DNA of 64,000 nucleotides from Bacteroidota bacterium (GCA_023428135.1 JAEYZG010000051.1:62001-126000), one strand, 5' to 3'; shown: positions 26,255-36,063, numbered from the stretch's first letter. The notes: a model not told the origin generated them from the sequence alone. Numbers and translations are program-made.

Positions 26255-27856
26255 TTATGGTTTAAATTCGGTCATCTCACTCGTTTTCCATCCTAATCTG
26301 TGTGAAATTACAAATAGGGTCTCTCCCTTTTTTAACTCAAATGGCTTAGTATAGATTTTCCATTGATCAGATGCTTTTGTTTTATAACCTATAGAAGCCC
26401 CGCTGGTCTTAGTCGATAGTGTAACTTTATTTTTAATCACACTTATTTGCGGTTTTTCAGCTTGAGGTTGTTTCAGATTTGGCCAGAAAGATTTGGCTAT
26501 ATCTGTTTCTGGTGTAAAACCAAGATCTCCTGTTTCCCTTATCCACTGATCAAGAGCAGCCCTTAGTTCAGTAAGCTTGCTTTGGTTTTCGGGGTGATCA
26601 GCAATATTATTTATTTCATAAGGATCATCCTGGGTATCATAAAGTTCTTCTGCAGGTTTTGTCTTTCTCATAAGTACTGCCTGAATTGTGTTCAGTTTTC
26701 CAAGGCTATCCAACCTGTATAGTTCCTTAACCCCTTCCTGCGACTTGCGATAACTGAGGTTGAGAAACTGAGGTTTCTGCGGCTGGTAATTACGGATATA
26801 CTTATACCTCCCGTCACTTGAGGCTCTGAGCATATCTATTGACTCATCAAATCTATCAGCTGAGAAGAATACATACTTTCGCTTATTATTTTCATTAACT
26901 GCAAATATATTTCTTCCATGGATCTGAGAAGGTTCCTGAATATTATAAAAGTTTAAAATGGTTGGTCCAAGATCCATCAGGTAAACGAGATCATTATTTA
27001 CTGTTCCTGCAAATCGCTTGTCTGGAAAGCGGATTAGCAGGGGGACACTTACTCCTGAGTTATGCAAGCTTCTTTTGCTACGAGGAAGGCCATTGCCATG
27101 ATCTCCAGAGAGTATGATAATTGTATTCTTCATCAATCCGTTTTTCTCAAGTGTATCCAGTATTTTACCAATAATGCCGTCGCAGTATTTAAGGTTATTA
27201 TACTGGGTTGCCCAATCCATTTTATTAGTCACAGTTTGTGGTAGGTATGGAGGAACAATTACTTTGGAAGTATCTACTGAAAGAGGGAGGTTTTGTCTGC
27301 ACCACCCCCAGATCTGTGATTCATGAGTTTCCCAGAAGTTGATTTGTTTGAAGAATGGTTTGTCTTTCGGGAAACGGTACCTGTCGGTTGAATCATTTGC
27401 CGGATATACATCCCAGGTTAAAGGCGAAGGAGCAAACTGATAATCTGTCTTCTTGCTTGAAACAGTATAAATCCCATTTTCTCTTAATATATCCGGAAAA
27501 CATCTGACATAATCAGGTGGCACCACCTCATAATTCGGAACATCTGAGTATTTGTTCTGCGCTTGTATACGCATATTATGCGAGCCTATGGAAGTCGGAT
27601 ACATGCCAGTGATAATACTTGATCTGGTGGGAGCGCAGACAGGTACAGTTGTATAGGCTTTTTTAAAGACTATACCTTCACTGGCTATGCGGTCAATATT
27701 AGGAGTAAAGATTGTACTGTCTCCATAAGGAGAAAAGATAGGGCTTAGATCTTCAAAGTCCAGCCACAGGACATTTGTTGAGGTTTGAGAGAAAGAAGGA
27801 TGTACTATATACAGAAAAAGTATTTTGAACAGAATTGTTCTGATTGTGATCTTCAT
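26255..27856 (-). CDS. Secreted type I sulfatase with C-terminal chitobiase-like domain
   Basis: A 533-residue protein. The signal peptide ends near HPSFSQ. The sulfatase signature is VCAPTRSSIITG, in which C74 is the residue converted to formylglycine. Metal ligands are visible in WLDFEDLSP (D33 region) and ILSGDHGNG. The catalytic alpha/beta domain spans about 27-440. A small C-terminal beta domain (about 465-533, KVTLSTKTSGASIGYKTKA) resembles the chitobiase C-terminal module. Members hydrolyse sulfate esters on polysaccharides in the periplasm. The cysteine needs a formylglycine-generating enzyme or anSME, and none is encoded in this window. No glycosidase partner is adjacent. Confidence 0.88.
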   Translation of the reverse strand: MKITIRTILFKILFLYIVHPSFSQTSTNVLWLDFEDLSPIFSPYGDSTIFTPNIDRIASEGIVFKKAYTTVPVCAPTRSSIITGMYPTSIGSHNMRIQAQNKYSDVPNYEVVPPDYVRCFPDILRENGIYTVSSKKTDYQFAPSPLTWDVYPANDSTDRYRFPKDKPFFKQINFWETHESQIWGWCRQNLPLSVDTSKVIVPPYLPQTVTNKMDWATQYNNLKYCDGIIGKILDTLEKNGLMKNTIIILSGDHGNGLPRSKRSLHNSGVSVPLLIRFPDKRFAGTVNNDLVYLMDLGPTILNFYNIQEPSQIHGRNIFAVNENNKRKYVFFSADRFDESIDMLRASSDGRYKYIRNYQPQKPQFLNLSYRKSQEGVKELYRLDSLGKLNTIQAVLMRKTKPAEELYDTQDDPYEINNIADHPENQSKLTELRAALDQWIRETGDLGFTPETDIAKSFWPNLKQPQAEKPQISVIKNKVTLSTKTSGASIGYKTKASDQWKIYTKPFELKKGETLFVISHRLGWKTSEMTEFKP

Positions 27857-28125
27857 TTACTATGATTTTTTATTCTTTATTAATGCAAAATGTTTTTTGA
27901 CAGTTTTATGGGCGGGCTTTCAGGCAGTGAGTATCAGATATTTCAGACTGGCATGAAAGCAATGGTTTCCAGTGTCAGTTTACCAGTTTCAAAAGAACAA
28001 AAAATTTGGCATTGGATAAAGGTTTTTAGTGAAATGCCGGGATGAATACCAGTAAAGATAACTTCAGTTGTAGTAATAAAAAGTCCTTTTGAAGGAAGCG
28101 GGTATTTTCAACTTCTTATCGCAAG

Positions 28126-29515
28126 TTAGTTATGATGAAAATGAATATTTATAGTTTGGAAAAACTTAAGTTTTGAAACTTCACTCAGGTCAGAAGTGAT
28201 TAAAGCGCCTGACTCTTTTATCTGATTCTGGATATCGAGTTTTAATTCTTCTAATACAGAAGTAATATCTATCTCCTCTATATCTTGATGGATATTTTTC
28301 TGAATTTTTCCTATATCCGTAAGTTCTTTGATGGTCCTCTGAAAACGTTCTATAGATCCTTTTATAAGTTGAACTATATTTTGTATTTCTTCATCTCCTA
28401 CAAGCTTTTGATGAAGTGAGACATCAAGCATTTCGAGTAGCCGTTTATGCCGGGACCGGTGCTTTTAGGTCATGAGAAGCTGTATATACAAAATTATCCA
28501 GGTCCTGATTTATTCTATTGAGCTCAGCATTATTCAGGCTAAGTTGTTCATTCATCTTTTCTATATCTTCTTTAACTTTGGCAAGATAATCAAGGGTAAG
28601 TTTTTGATCATGAATTTCAGTAGCGGTACCAAACCACTTTACAATCTTGTCGTTTGGACCTTTCATGGGCAAAGCTCTTGAGAGATGCCATCTGTATTCC
28701 CCATCTCTTCTTAGGAGCCTGTATTCTAATTCATATGGCTCTCCGGTCAGAAGGGAGTCTCTCCATTTTTTTAGTGTTTTAATGTAATCATGTGGGTGCA
28801 AGATCGCAAGCCATCCCCCTCCTTTGCTATGCTCAAAGTCCATTCCGGCATAGTCAAATCCGTGTTTATTGATATAGTCTATCGATCCTTTTGTATTGGC
28901 AGTCCAAACAATTTGGGGAATGGAATCTGCATGGAATTTATATCTCTCTTCGCTTAACTTAGCCTTCTTTTCTGCTTTCGTACGTTCTTTTATTTGTTTT
29001 CTTAGTTCTTTGTTTCCTTTTTCCAGTTCTGAAGTTCTTTCTTTTACACTGGACTCCAGCTCTTCATTGAACTTTTTGATTTTGTCCGTTGCAATTTTTC
29101 TATTTGTTATATCTACAGAAATTCCCACCAGGTATTTGGGTTTGCCACTATCAATTGCCACAGGGATTTTTTGAGTATGAAGCCATTTCAAGCCATCTTT
29201 TGTTTTAATTGGTTCTTCCGGAATATTTACTGGTATTCTGTTGTCAATTACAGACCTGTCTTGGGAGGTGAAAAAATCAGCCTGTTCTTTAGGGAAAAAA
29301 TCATAATCATTTTTACCAAGTAACTGGTCTTTGCTATAGCCGAGGAAAACCTCTCCTGCTTTGTTGAGTGCGGTAAAACGTAATTCCTCAGCTTCTTTTA
29401 TAAATACCATTGCGGGCAAATTTTCCAGCACGGTTTCCAGAAATATTTTGGAATTCTGCCTGCTGCTTCTAAACTTAAAAAGAACGTTTCTGAACCATTT
29501 TCTTAATGACTGCAT
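28126..29515 (-). pseudogene. Frameshifted and truncated PAS-PAS histidine kinase
   Basis: The first frame (28445-29515, 356 residues) has a PAS domain at about 25-140 (GKNDYDFFPKEQADFF, GISVDITNRK), a coiled coil, a second PAS at about 195-315 and the phospho-acceptor region, ending abruptly at ASHDLKAPVPA followed by a stop. The next frame (down to 28126) resumes with RLLEMLDVSLHQKL and continues the dimerisation helix (IKELTDIGKIQK). One extra base or two missing bases near 28444-28453 would join them. The second part stops at KLKFFQ, exactly where the N box of the ATPase domain should follow; no ATPase sequence exists in the 269 bp downstream. Both a frameshift and a C-terminal loss are therefore present. 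Confidence 0.85.
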
Positions 29516-29560
29516 ATTCTACATCTATAAAATCATTTTATTCCCCTAACACATTCAGGA

Positions 29561-29568
29561 CAAATTTA
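29561..29568 (-). promoter_or_regulatory. -7 element before the broken kinase gene
   Basis: On the minus strand this reads TAAATTTG (TAnnTTTG), 45 bp before the ATG at 29515. The promoter may survive although the gene is broken. Confidence 0.4.
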
Positions 29569-29684
29569 TTCATGCATATGTTACCACGATGCTCTTACCT
29601 TGGATTTAAATGTATTACCCTGGGTTTAAGATTTTTCTAATTTAAAGATGATGGTTATCAGTTTTAATAAGAGGCGGCAATGCA

Positions 29685-29692
29685 TATATTTG
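29685..29692 (+). promoter_or_regulatory. -7 promoter element of the GbsR/MarR gene
   Basis: TATATTTG, a full TAnnTTTG match, lies 26 bp before the ATG at 29719. Confidence 0.6.
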
Positions 29693-29718
29693 TAAAAGCT
29701 TGATCACAAATAATCTAT

Positions 29719-30207
29719 ATGAATGAGTCGATTCTAACAGCAAAGCAACGAGAGCTTATTGAGAAATTGGGAGTGGCCCATGAAAAATCGGGAATGCAAC
29801 CTGCACCCGGCAGAATACTAGGTCTTTTACTTGTTTCAGACAAAACAGAACTGACATTCGAAGAAATTCAGAACAGTTTAAAAATCAGCAAAAGTTCTAC
29901 AAGTGCTTCCCTGAATCTTCTGATTTCTCTGAACAGAATTGAATACATCACCTACCCCGGTGTGAGAAAAAGATATTTCCGTTTGAAAATCTTTAACTGG
30001 AAAGAGGATATGAAAAAGAAGATGGAAGAAATTTCCGAGATGAGTGCTCTGTTCAAGGAAGTTATGAAACAGAGATCCAGATCCACAAAAGAATTTAATC
30101 AATCCTTATACGAAATCGTTGATTTTTTCGATTTTTTCAATGATGAAGTTCCGGCAATTTTTAAAAAATGGGAGCAGAAACATAAAAAAAATAAAGAAGT
30201 GAAATGA
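29719..30207 (+). CDS. GbsR/MarR family transcriptional regulator
   Basis: A 162-residue winged-helix protein. The N-terminal helix ends in HEKSGMQPAPGRILGLLLVS, typical of the GbsR branch. The reading helix is LKISKSSTSASLNLLISL (52-69) and the wing is YPGVRKRYFRL. A long C-terminal helix (EEISEMSALFKEVMKQRS) and an acidic/basic tail probably form the dimer interface. It is cytoplasmic. It sits directly upstream of a TonB receptor and a DUF4249 lipoprotein. The large palindrome in the 103-bp gap is the obvious candidate target. Confidence 0.85.
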   Translation: MNESILTAKQRELIEKLGVAHEKSGMQPAPGRILGLLLVSDKTELTFEEIQNSLKISKSSTSASLNLLISLNRIEYITYPGVRKRYFRLKIFNWKEDMKKKMEEISEMSALFKEVMKQRSRSTKEFNQSLYEIVDFFDFFNDEVPAIFKKWEQKHKKNKEVK

Positions 30208-30217
30208 AGTTCTTTAT

Positions 30218-30262
30218 TTTAGTTAATTTAGTTCAGAATTTCCAGAACCAAACTTAACTAAA
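30218..30262. promoter_or_regulatory. Large palindromic operator candidate for the GbsR/MarR regulator
   Basis: The heptamer TTTAGTT occurs at 30218-30224 and 30227-30233, and its inverse AACTAAA at 30256-30262. The arms 30219-30234 and 30245-30261 form an imperfect 16-17-bp palindrome around a 10-base centre. It lies between the regulator and the TonB receptor it probably controls. Confidence 0.5.
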
Positions 30263-30310
30263 GTTTTAACTCTCTGGGGGTCATCATAGCAATAGAGGAA
30301 ATAAGGTTAC

Positions 30311-32668
30311 ATGATTTTGGGTAAAGTTTACAGTTTAAGTCTCTCGGCATTTAAAGGCAGACTTTTATTATCGGCATTAGTTTTTTTAGTTTCAGTTAAA
30401 AGCTATTCACAGACTAAGCACACTATCAGTGGGATAGTTAAAGACAATGCGACAGGCGATGTTTTAATAGGTGCGACGGTATCTGTAAAGGAAGCAGCTA
30501 CAGGAACTGTGGCAAATGAAATGGGCTATTATTCCTTATCTCTTCCAGAAGGTTCATACACTTTGATGGTTAATTTTTTTGGCTATAAACCTAAAGAAAT
30601 AAAGGTCGACCTCAAGAGAGATGTAACAATAAATGTATCAATGTCTGAAGATGTTGATGAGCTTAAGGAGATAATTGTTACTACTGAAAAGAAAAACGAT
30701 AACATTACTAAAGCAGAAATTGGGGTTGAAAAGCTTGAAGTAAAAGAGATTAATAAAATTCCTGTGTTGTTGGGAGAAAAAGATATTATTAAATCCATAC
30801 AGCTTATTCCGGGTGTTAAATCCGGGGAAGGTACTTCCGGATTTTATGTACGGGGTGGTGGCGTAGATCAGAACCTTGTATTGTTGGATGAGGCTCCCAT
30901 TTATAATGCATCACATTTGCTTGGATTTTTCTCAGTATTTAATTCTGATGCTATAAACGATCTCACAATTTATAAAGGAGGAATCCCTGCTCAGTTTGGA
31001 GGACGATTGTCTTCTGTATTGGATATAAGATCCAATGAAGGTAATTACAAAAAGCTAAGCGCAAACGGAGGTATAGGTCTTATATCTTCCAGATTAAATA
31101 TAGAAGCTCCGATTATTAAGGACAAGGCATCGATCATGCTTGCAGGCAGAAGGTCCTATGCTGACTTATTCCTGAAGCTTTCTCCTGAAGAGGGTCTTAA
31201 AAATTCAAAACTTTATTTTTATGATTTGAATGGCAAACTAACTTTTCGGCTTGGAGAGAAAGACAGAGTTTTTATAAGCGGATATTTTGGAAGAGATGTT
31301 TTGGGATATAAAAAGTTATTCAATTTTGACTGGGGTAATTCAGCAGCTACTGTGAAGTGGATGCATACATTCAATGATAAATGGTATTCTAGTACATCGT
31401 TAATTCATTCAGATTATAGATACAGAATAAAACTTGACTTTAGCGGAACTTCCTTATTCATTATCTCCAAAATCAATAATAAGCAGCTAAAACAGGATTT
31501 TCAATATGTCCCTAGTGCCAGAAGCAAATTTAACTTTGGAGTGATTACTTCTTACCTTAAAGTTGTGCCGGGTATCGTAACGACTAAGGCTGATAATACC
31601 GAAAATGAAGAGACGCTGAGCAATAAAGTAGGATGGGAAAATGCAGCTTATATTTCGCACGATTTTAAGTATTCAGAAAAGTTGAACTTTGTTTATGGGC
31701 TACGCTTAACGTCTTTCTCTGTGCTTGGTCCAGGTGATTTTCTGGATATAGATAAAAATGGGAATACGCTGGATACCTTATCATATACAAGCGGGAAGAT
31801 TGTCAAAACTTATGTAAATCTTGAGCCGAGATTTGCTGCAAGTTATATATTCAACGAAAGGTCTTCAGTTAAGGCGGCCTATTGCAGAACTACTCAGAAT
31901 GTTCATTTACTAAGCAATAGCACTTCCGGAAGTCCTACAGACCAATGGATCCCTACAAGTAAATATGTGAAGCCCGAGATAGGCGATCAGGTATCTGTAG
32001 GTTATTTCAGGAATTTCGATGAGAACAAATATCAGTTTTCTGCTGAGGCATATTACAAAGACATGAAAAACCAGGTAGACTTTAAAAACAATGCTCAACT
32101 TGGTCTGAATAATAATGTCGAGAATCAAATACTTATAGGTAAAGGCAGAGCTTATGGCATTGAGTTCTTTTTAAAAAAGAAGTATGGAAAATTTAATGGA
32201 TGGATCGGATATACAATTTCAAAAACAGAAAGAAAATTTGATCTTATAAATGAAGGGGCCTATTTTCCTGCCAAGCAGGACAGGCGTCATGATATTTCTG
32301 TTGTAGGTATATACGAATTATCTCCCAAATGGACTTTATCAGGTTCATGGGTTTATTATACTGGTAATGCGATTACATTTCCAAGCGGTAAATATTATGC
32401 AGATAACAGAGTGCTCTTTTATTATGGAGATAGAAACCAGGACAGAATGCCGGATTATCACCGTCTGGATATCGGAGCCACATGGATCAGGAAAAAAACG
32501 GAGAAGTTTGAATCCAGCTGGACGTTTTCTATCTACAATCTTTATGGGAGAGCCAATCCTTATATGATTTATTTCAGGCAGAATGAAACAGATGCATCTA
32601 AAACGGAAGCAGTCAAAGTAACACTCTTCAGAATGGTACCATCATTTACTTATAATTTTAAATTCTGA
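30311..32668 (+). CDS. TonB-dependent receptor paired with DUF4249 lipoprotein
   Basis: A 785-residue protein. The signal peptide ends at VKSYSQ. A CarboxypepD-like domain (about 38-120, SGIVKDNATGDVLIGATVSV) precedes the plug (about 150-250: ELIPG-type IQLIPGVKSGEG, FYVRGGGVDQNLVLLDEAP, AQFGGRLSSVLDIRS). The rest is a long barrel with an aromatic end (SFTYNFKF). The receptor moves an unidentified ligand into the periplasm. The DUF4249 lipoprotein gene starts 7 nt later. Receptor plus DUF4249 plus GbsR-type regulator is a recurring Bacteroidota arrangement, distinct from SusC/SusD, with no assigned substrate that I know of. Confidence 0.88.
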   Translation: MILGKVYSLSLSAFKGRLLLSALVFLVSVKSYSQTKHTISGIVKDNATGDVLIGATVSVKEAATGTVANEMGYYSLSLPEGSYTLMVNFFGYKPKEIKVDLKRDVTINVSMSEDVDELKEIIVTTEKKNDNITKAEIGVEKLEVKEINKIPVLLGEKDIIKSIQLIPGVKSGEGTSGFYVRGGGVDQNLVLLDEAPIYNASHLLGFFSVFNSDAINDLTIYKGGIPAQFGGRLSSVLDIRSNEGNYKKLSANGGIGLISSRLNIEAPIIKDKASIMLAGRRSYADLFLKLSPEEGLKNSKLYFYDLNGKLTFRLGEKDRVFISGYFGRDVLGYKKLFNFDWGNSAATVKWMHTFNDKWYSSTSLIHSDYRYRIKLDFSGTSLFIISKINNKQLKQDFQYVPSARSKFNFGVITSYLKVVPGIVTTKADNTENEETLSNKVGWENAAYISHDFKYSEKLNFVYGLRLTSFSVLGPGDFLDIDKNGNTLDTLSYTSGKIVKTYVNLEPRFAASYIFNERSSVKAAYCRTTQNVHLLSNSTSGSPTDQWIPTSKYVKPEIGDQVSVGYFRNFDENKYQFSAEAYYKDMKNQVDFKNNAQLGLNNNVENQILIGKGRAYGIEFFLKKKYGKFNGWIGYTISKTERKFDLINEGAYFPAKQDRRHDISVVGIYELSPKWTLSGSWVYYTGNAITFPSGKYYADNRVLFYYGDRNQDRMPDYHRLDIGATWIRKKTEKFESSWTFSIYNLYGRANPYMIYFRQNETDASKTEAVKVTLFRMVPSFTYNFKF

Positions 32669-32675
32669 TAAATAT

Positions 32676-33494
32676 ATGGAAATGAAAAATAGTCAGTTTG
32701 CATATATTGCTTTTATTTCAGCGATATCTTTTATTTTATCTTCATGTGAAAAGGTCATAGACCTAAAGCTCAGGGATTCGGACGCGGGCATAGTGATAGA
32801 AGCTGCGGTAACAGACCAACCAGGACCATACAAGGTTAAGATTACCAGAAAAGTTAATTTTGATGAACCAAATGTTTTTCCTGCAGTAAATGGTGCTAAT
32901 GTTGTTATCTCTGACAATATGGGTAACATAGATACGTTAAGTCAGGTTGGGCCTGGTCTTTACGAAACCAATTCAATTGTTGGTGTGCCTGGCAATACAT
33001 ATACACTTAGCGTTGTTGACCAGGGAAAAACTTATACTGGACAATCTGTAATGCCACAGCCTGTAGCAATAGATAGTATATCTATTGACTATTTTCTCTT
33101 TGGAGGCCCGGATACGGCAAAATATGTAAAAATAGATTTCAGAGATCCTGAAGGAATAAAAAACTATTACAGGGTTCTTGAAGTGTTCAATGGTGATACA
33201 CTTGATGGAATACACGTTTTGAACGATGATTATCGTGACGGACAAAGATTTACACAGCCTATCTTTGAAGGTGGAGAAGGGGGAAATTTGCAGACATTCA
33301 AATCAGGTGATGTTGTTACGTTACTTCTTTTGTCTATTGATGAAAGTACCTATAAATATCTAAGAGGAGTTGATGCAATTGCTGATGGTGGTCCTTCCAG
33401 AACTCCGTCCAATCCTCCTACAAACCTTTCCAGACCTGCATTGGGTTATTTCAGCGCTCATTCAGTCACTACCAGGACAATTATCGTGAAGTAA
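32676..33494 (+). CDS. DUF4249 outer-membrane lipoprotein
   Basis: A 272-residue protein with a lipobox (ILSSC, C24) followed by EKVIDLKL, the typical DUF4249 opening. Beta-sandwich strands follow: IVIEAAVTDQPGPYKVKITR, PAVNGANVVISD, PGNTYTLSVVDQGKTYTG. These proteins are thought to act at the outer face of the outer membrane as partners of TonB receptors. It is the last gene of the receptor operon. A terminator with nested stems follows. Confidence 0.85.
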   Translation: MEMKNSQFAYIAFISAISFILSSCEKVIDLKLRDSDAGIVIEAAVTDQPGPYKVKITRKVNFDEPNVFPAVNGANVVISDNMGNIDTLSQVGPGLYETNSIVGVPGNTYTLSVVDQGKTYTGQSVMPQPVAIDSISIDYFLFGGPDTAKYVKIDFRDPEGIKNYYRVLEVFNGDTLDGIHVLNDDYRDGQRFTQPIFEGGEGGNLQTFKSGDVVTLLLLSIDESTYKYLRGVDAIADGGPSRTPSNPPTNLSRPALGYFSAHSVTTRTIIVK

Positions 33495-33515
33495 TTATTA
33501 TTTATGTTTCTAATT

Positions 33516-33549
33516 AGGGAAATCAGGGATGCACCCGGTTTCCCTTTTT
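33516..33549 (+). terminator. Intrinsic terminator after DUF4249 gene
   Basis: AGGGAAA (33516-33522) pairs with TTTCCCT (33539-33545), with a GGG/CCC pair inside the loop, and is followed by TTTTT. Confidence 0.8.
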
Positions 33550-33924
33550 GGTGTGGAAGGGTATTAAATAATGAATTAACTTTTGCCAACTATTTTTTAG
33601 TTTAATCGTAGCCATGTTACGAGTTAATCAAGGAAAGAAATTATTCCTTGCATGAAGCTGTAATTGAATTTTTAATCTGATGTATATATCCAGCATCAGC
33701 CTTCCGTTTTCTTTTAGTAAAAGGTTTGATAATCAGAATGCACATTATTCCTGGTAAATATCATTTTGTGGCTTAAAAATTTTGGTTTACCTATACCTTT
33801 AATGCATTAATTGATTAAGCGAAACGTTTTACTGGAAATAACGTTCATGCAGTCAAATACTTCAACTAAGGATTTTCAAGTAGCTAATTCTTCTGATAGA
33901 ATCTTATTTAATTAAAGTTGCAAG

Positions 33925-33952
33925 AATCATTATCAGCACATCGATAATGATT
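33925..33952. repeat. 10-bp hairpin in the gap before the CheR region
   Basis: AATCATTATC at 33925-33934 pairs perfectly with 33943-33952 around an 8-base loop. It lies in the gap 33550-34010, which holds nothing else I can support. It may be an operator or leader structure of the genes that follow. Confidence 0.4.
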
Positions 33953-34010
33953 TGAAGGAAGAATTTTCACAAAACCTGTGTAGAAGCATTCAAATTTACA
34001 GAAGGCCAAT

Positions 34011-34196
34011 ATGACCGGATATTTACAAATACCACCAATTGAATTGACAGATAACAGAAGAAGTTATGAAATTAAAGATGCTGTTTCAGAAGGATTACAT
34101 TTGTTCCCGACCACTTCACAATCGGCCAGTGAAAGGAATGATATAGTTTCGTATTCAACAGCATTTTCAAACTTTCAATTACTTATCGGTGTCTAG
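34011..34196 (+). CDS. Possible 61-residue protein before CheR
   Basis: An ATG frame of 61 codons preceded by AGAAGG at a ribosome-binding distance. It contains no hydrophobic segment and is rich in Ser, Thr and Asn (LFPTTSQSASERNDIVSYS). It ends 4 nt before the CheR-like ATG, suggesting coupling. No family is recognised, and it could be chance. Confidence 0.35.
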   Translation: MTGYLQIPPIELTDNRRSYEIKDAVSEGLHLFPTTSQSASERNDIVSYSTAFSNFQLLIGV

Positions 34197-34200
34197 AATT

Positions 34201-35031
34201 ATGTTACAGGAGATTGGTGTTTCGGAAATAAACAGAGTAGTTTCTGTTGTTCATGAAAAGTTTGATCTAGACTTCAGCAATTATGCGGTATCCTCCTTTA
34301 AAAGGCGTCTTGAAAGGCTTATAGAAGTCCGCAATTACAAGACAATAGATAACCTGATTTTCAAAATTGAAAATAATAGTTTTACCAAGGAAGAGTTCTT
34401 GCACGAAATCACTGTAAATGTAACAGAGATGTTCCGAGATCCGTCTTTCTGGAAAGCAATTAAGAAAGTATTGTCCTTCTCACTTGAATCATTACCTAAA
34501 ATTCGTATTTGGCATGCTGCATGTTCTTCAGGTGAAGAGGTATACTCTATGCTGATTCTTTTAAAGGAAATGAATCTTCTTGACAAATGTGAAATCGTTG
34601 CTTCTGATATAGATAATATGATTCTTGCAAGGGCAAAGGATGGAACTATCGCGATGAGAAACATGGAGCTGAATTGCAAAAATTATGCTCGTGTAAATGA
34701 TGACTATCAGGATTTGATGAAATATTTTAAAGTAGATGGAGAATATTGCAGATTTGATAAGTCTCTTCTATCCAGAGTTTCATTTAGAAATATTGATCTT
34801 GTGAAAGCTGAATGTACATCTAAATATGATATCATATTCTGCAGAAATGTTATGATATACTTTAATCAGTCGTTGCAGTCAAAGGTGTTGAATCTTCTCC
34901 ATAAGAGTTTGTTTATTCATAGCTATCTTGTAGTAGGGACAAAGGAAACCATTTCTTCAGCATTGGAGGTAGCTCCGAAGTTTATCTCTGTAAATAATGA
35001 AGAAAAAATTTATAAGAAAATCAAAGATTAG
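34201..35031 (+). CDS. CheR-type SAM-dependent methyltransferase
   Basis: 276 residues from the ATG at 34201; a GTG at 34189 inside the preceding frame is less likely. The N-terminal helical domain (LDFSNYAVSSFKRRLERLI) is followed by VTEMFRDPSFWKAI and the SAM loop IRIWHAACSSGEEVYSM, matching the GCSTGEE motif. A ligand aspartate lies in IVASDIDN, and IIFCRNVMIYF sits at the position of the catalytic NxxIYF segment. In chemotaxis such enzymes methylate receptor glutamates, but no chemoreceptor or cheB is nearby. Stand-alone CheR proteins also occur in gliding and biofilm circuits. It is 471 bp upstream of the SiaB/SiaC operon, so co-regulation is possible but not shown. Confidence 0.85.
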   Translation: MLQEIGVSEINRVVSVVHEKFDLDFSNYAVSSFKRRLERLIEVRNYKTIDNLIFKIENNSFTKEEFLHEITVNVTEMFRDPSFWKAIKKVLSFSLESLPKIRIWHAACSSGEEVYSMLILLKEMNLLDKCEIVASDIDNMILARAKDGTIAMRNMELNCKNYARVNDDYQDLMKYFKVDGEYCRFDKSLLSRVSFRNIDLVKAECTSKYDIIFCRNVMIYFNQSLQSKVLNLLHKSLFIHSYLVVGTKETISSALEVAPKFISVNNEEKIYKKIKD

Positions 35032-35502
35032 AAATAGTGATAAGTGTTATTAAGTAAATACCAGAAATTATAATTCTCCATTTACTCCTTCTGTACTGCA
35101 ATATTAAACAGGTTAAGAACTACTTTCAACCAAGATCAGCTTACCTGTTTTGGATCATATTCTGATGCTTTGTCCGTTATCAGGTGCTGCAATTAATTAT
35201 GCCTATTAATAATCAGTAATGGTTTAATAATTCTTCTATTATTGTTGAAGGAAGATATACTTACTTCATCTATTTCGTTTAATTACAATAGTAATGATTA
35301 ATTCAGAGGGTTTGTAAATCAGACAAATTTACTAGTCATTTATTGAAACCCTTATCTACAAGATAAAGTATACATGTTTCCCGTAGGCATATGTTTTCAT
35401 ATAGAATAGTAGTGTGTTTGGGAATTTTATAAAAGAGAAACTCGTGCTTCCAGAGCTTGGAAATACCTGGAATATTGTAACAATTAATCAATAATAATTT
35501 TT
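35032..35502 (+). other. 471-bp gap without a gene
   Basis: AT-rich with no coding frame worth naming, no tRNA and no convincing hairpin or TAnnTTTG box. It presumably holds the promoter for the SiaB-like operon. Confidence 0.4.
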
Positions 35503-36045
35503 ATGAAATATATCTATGAAATTCACCGGATAATGTCAGACAAGAGTTTGATTCTGGTATATGAAGGAGAATTTACACAGGAGATAACCAAGTCTGTTCT
35601 GGTGATGGCAGAGAGAAATATGGATTATACCGGAGAAGGAAGTAACATTAAAAGGAAGGTTTTTAACGTTATGGTAGAGTGTCTTCAGAATATTTGCAAG
35701 CATGCAGACAGCGTCCAGGAGAAGGAAAAGGAAGCCATCTTCATGATAGGAAAAGAATCTGATTATTATATCATTACATCTGGTAACTATATTATTAATT
35801 CAGACGTTCCATACCTCAAGAGCAAGTTAGAGAAAATCAATTCTCTGGACAAAGAAGGTCTCAAAGTGTTGTACAAGGATATGATTTCTAAAAGTGAAAT
35901 TTCTGATAAGGGAGGTGCTGGTCTGGGCTTTGTAGATATAGCAAGGAAATCAGGAGAGAAACTGGAGTTTGAATTCGAACCAATCAACGATGTTTATTCC
36001 TTTTTCTCTTTCAAAACTAAAATTTCAAGAATTAAAGATCTTTAA
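35503..36045 (+). CDS. SiaB-like protein kinase (DUF6272 family)
   Basis: A 180-residue protein with a histidine-kinase-type (GHKL) ATPase fold but no histidine helix. The N box is in VFNVMVECLQNICKHAD (E59, N63, H67) and the G box is GGAGLGFVDIARKSG (137-151). In Pseudomonas, SiaB phosphorylates the STAS-like protein SiaC on threonine, antagonised by the phosphatase SiaA. Here the next gene, 18 nt downstream, encodes the SiaC-like substrate, which supports the assignment. It is cytoplasmic. No SiaA-like PP2C is in the window. Confidence 0.85.
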   Translation: MKYIYEIHRIMSDKSLILVYEGEFTQEITKSVLVMAERNMDYTGEGSNIKRKVFNVMVECLQNICKHADSVQEKEKEAIFMIGKESDYYIITSGNYIINSDVPYLKSKLEKINSLDKEGLKVLYKDMISKSEISDKGGAGLGFVDIARKSGEKLEFEFEPINDVYSFFSFKTKISRIKDL

Positions 36046-36063
36046 AAATAATTTACAATAGAT

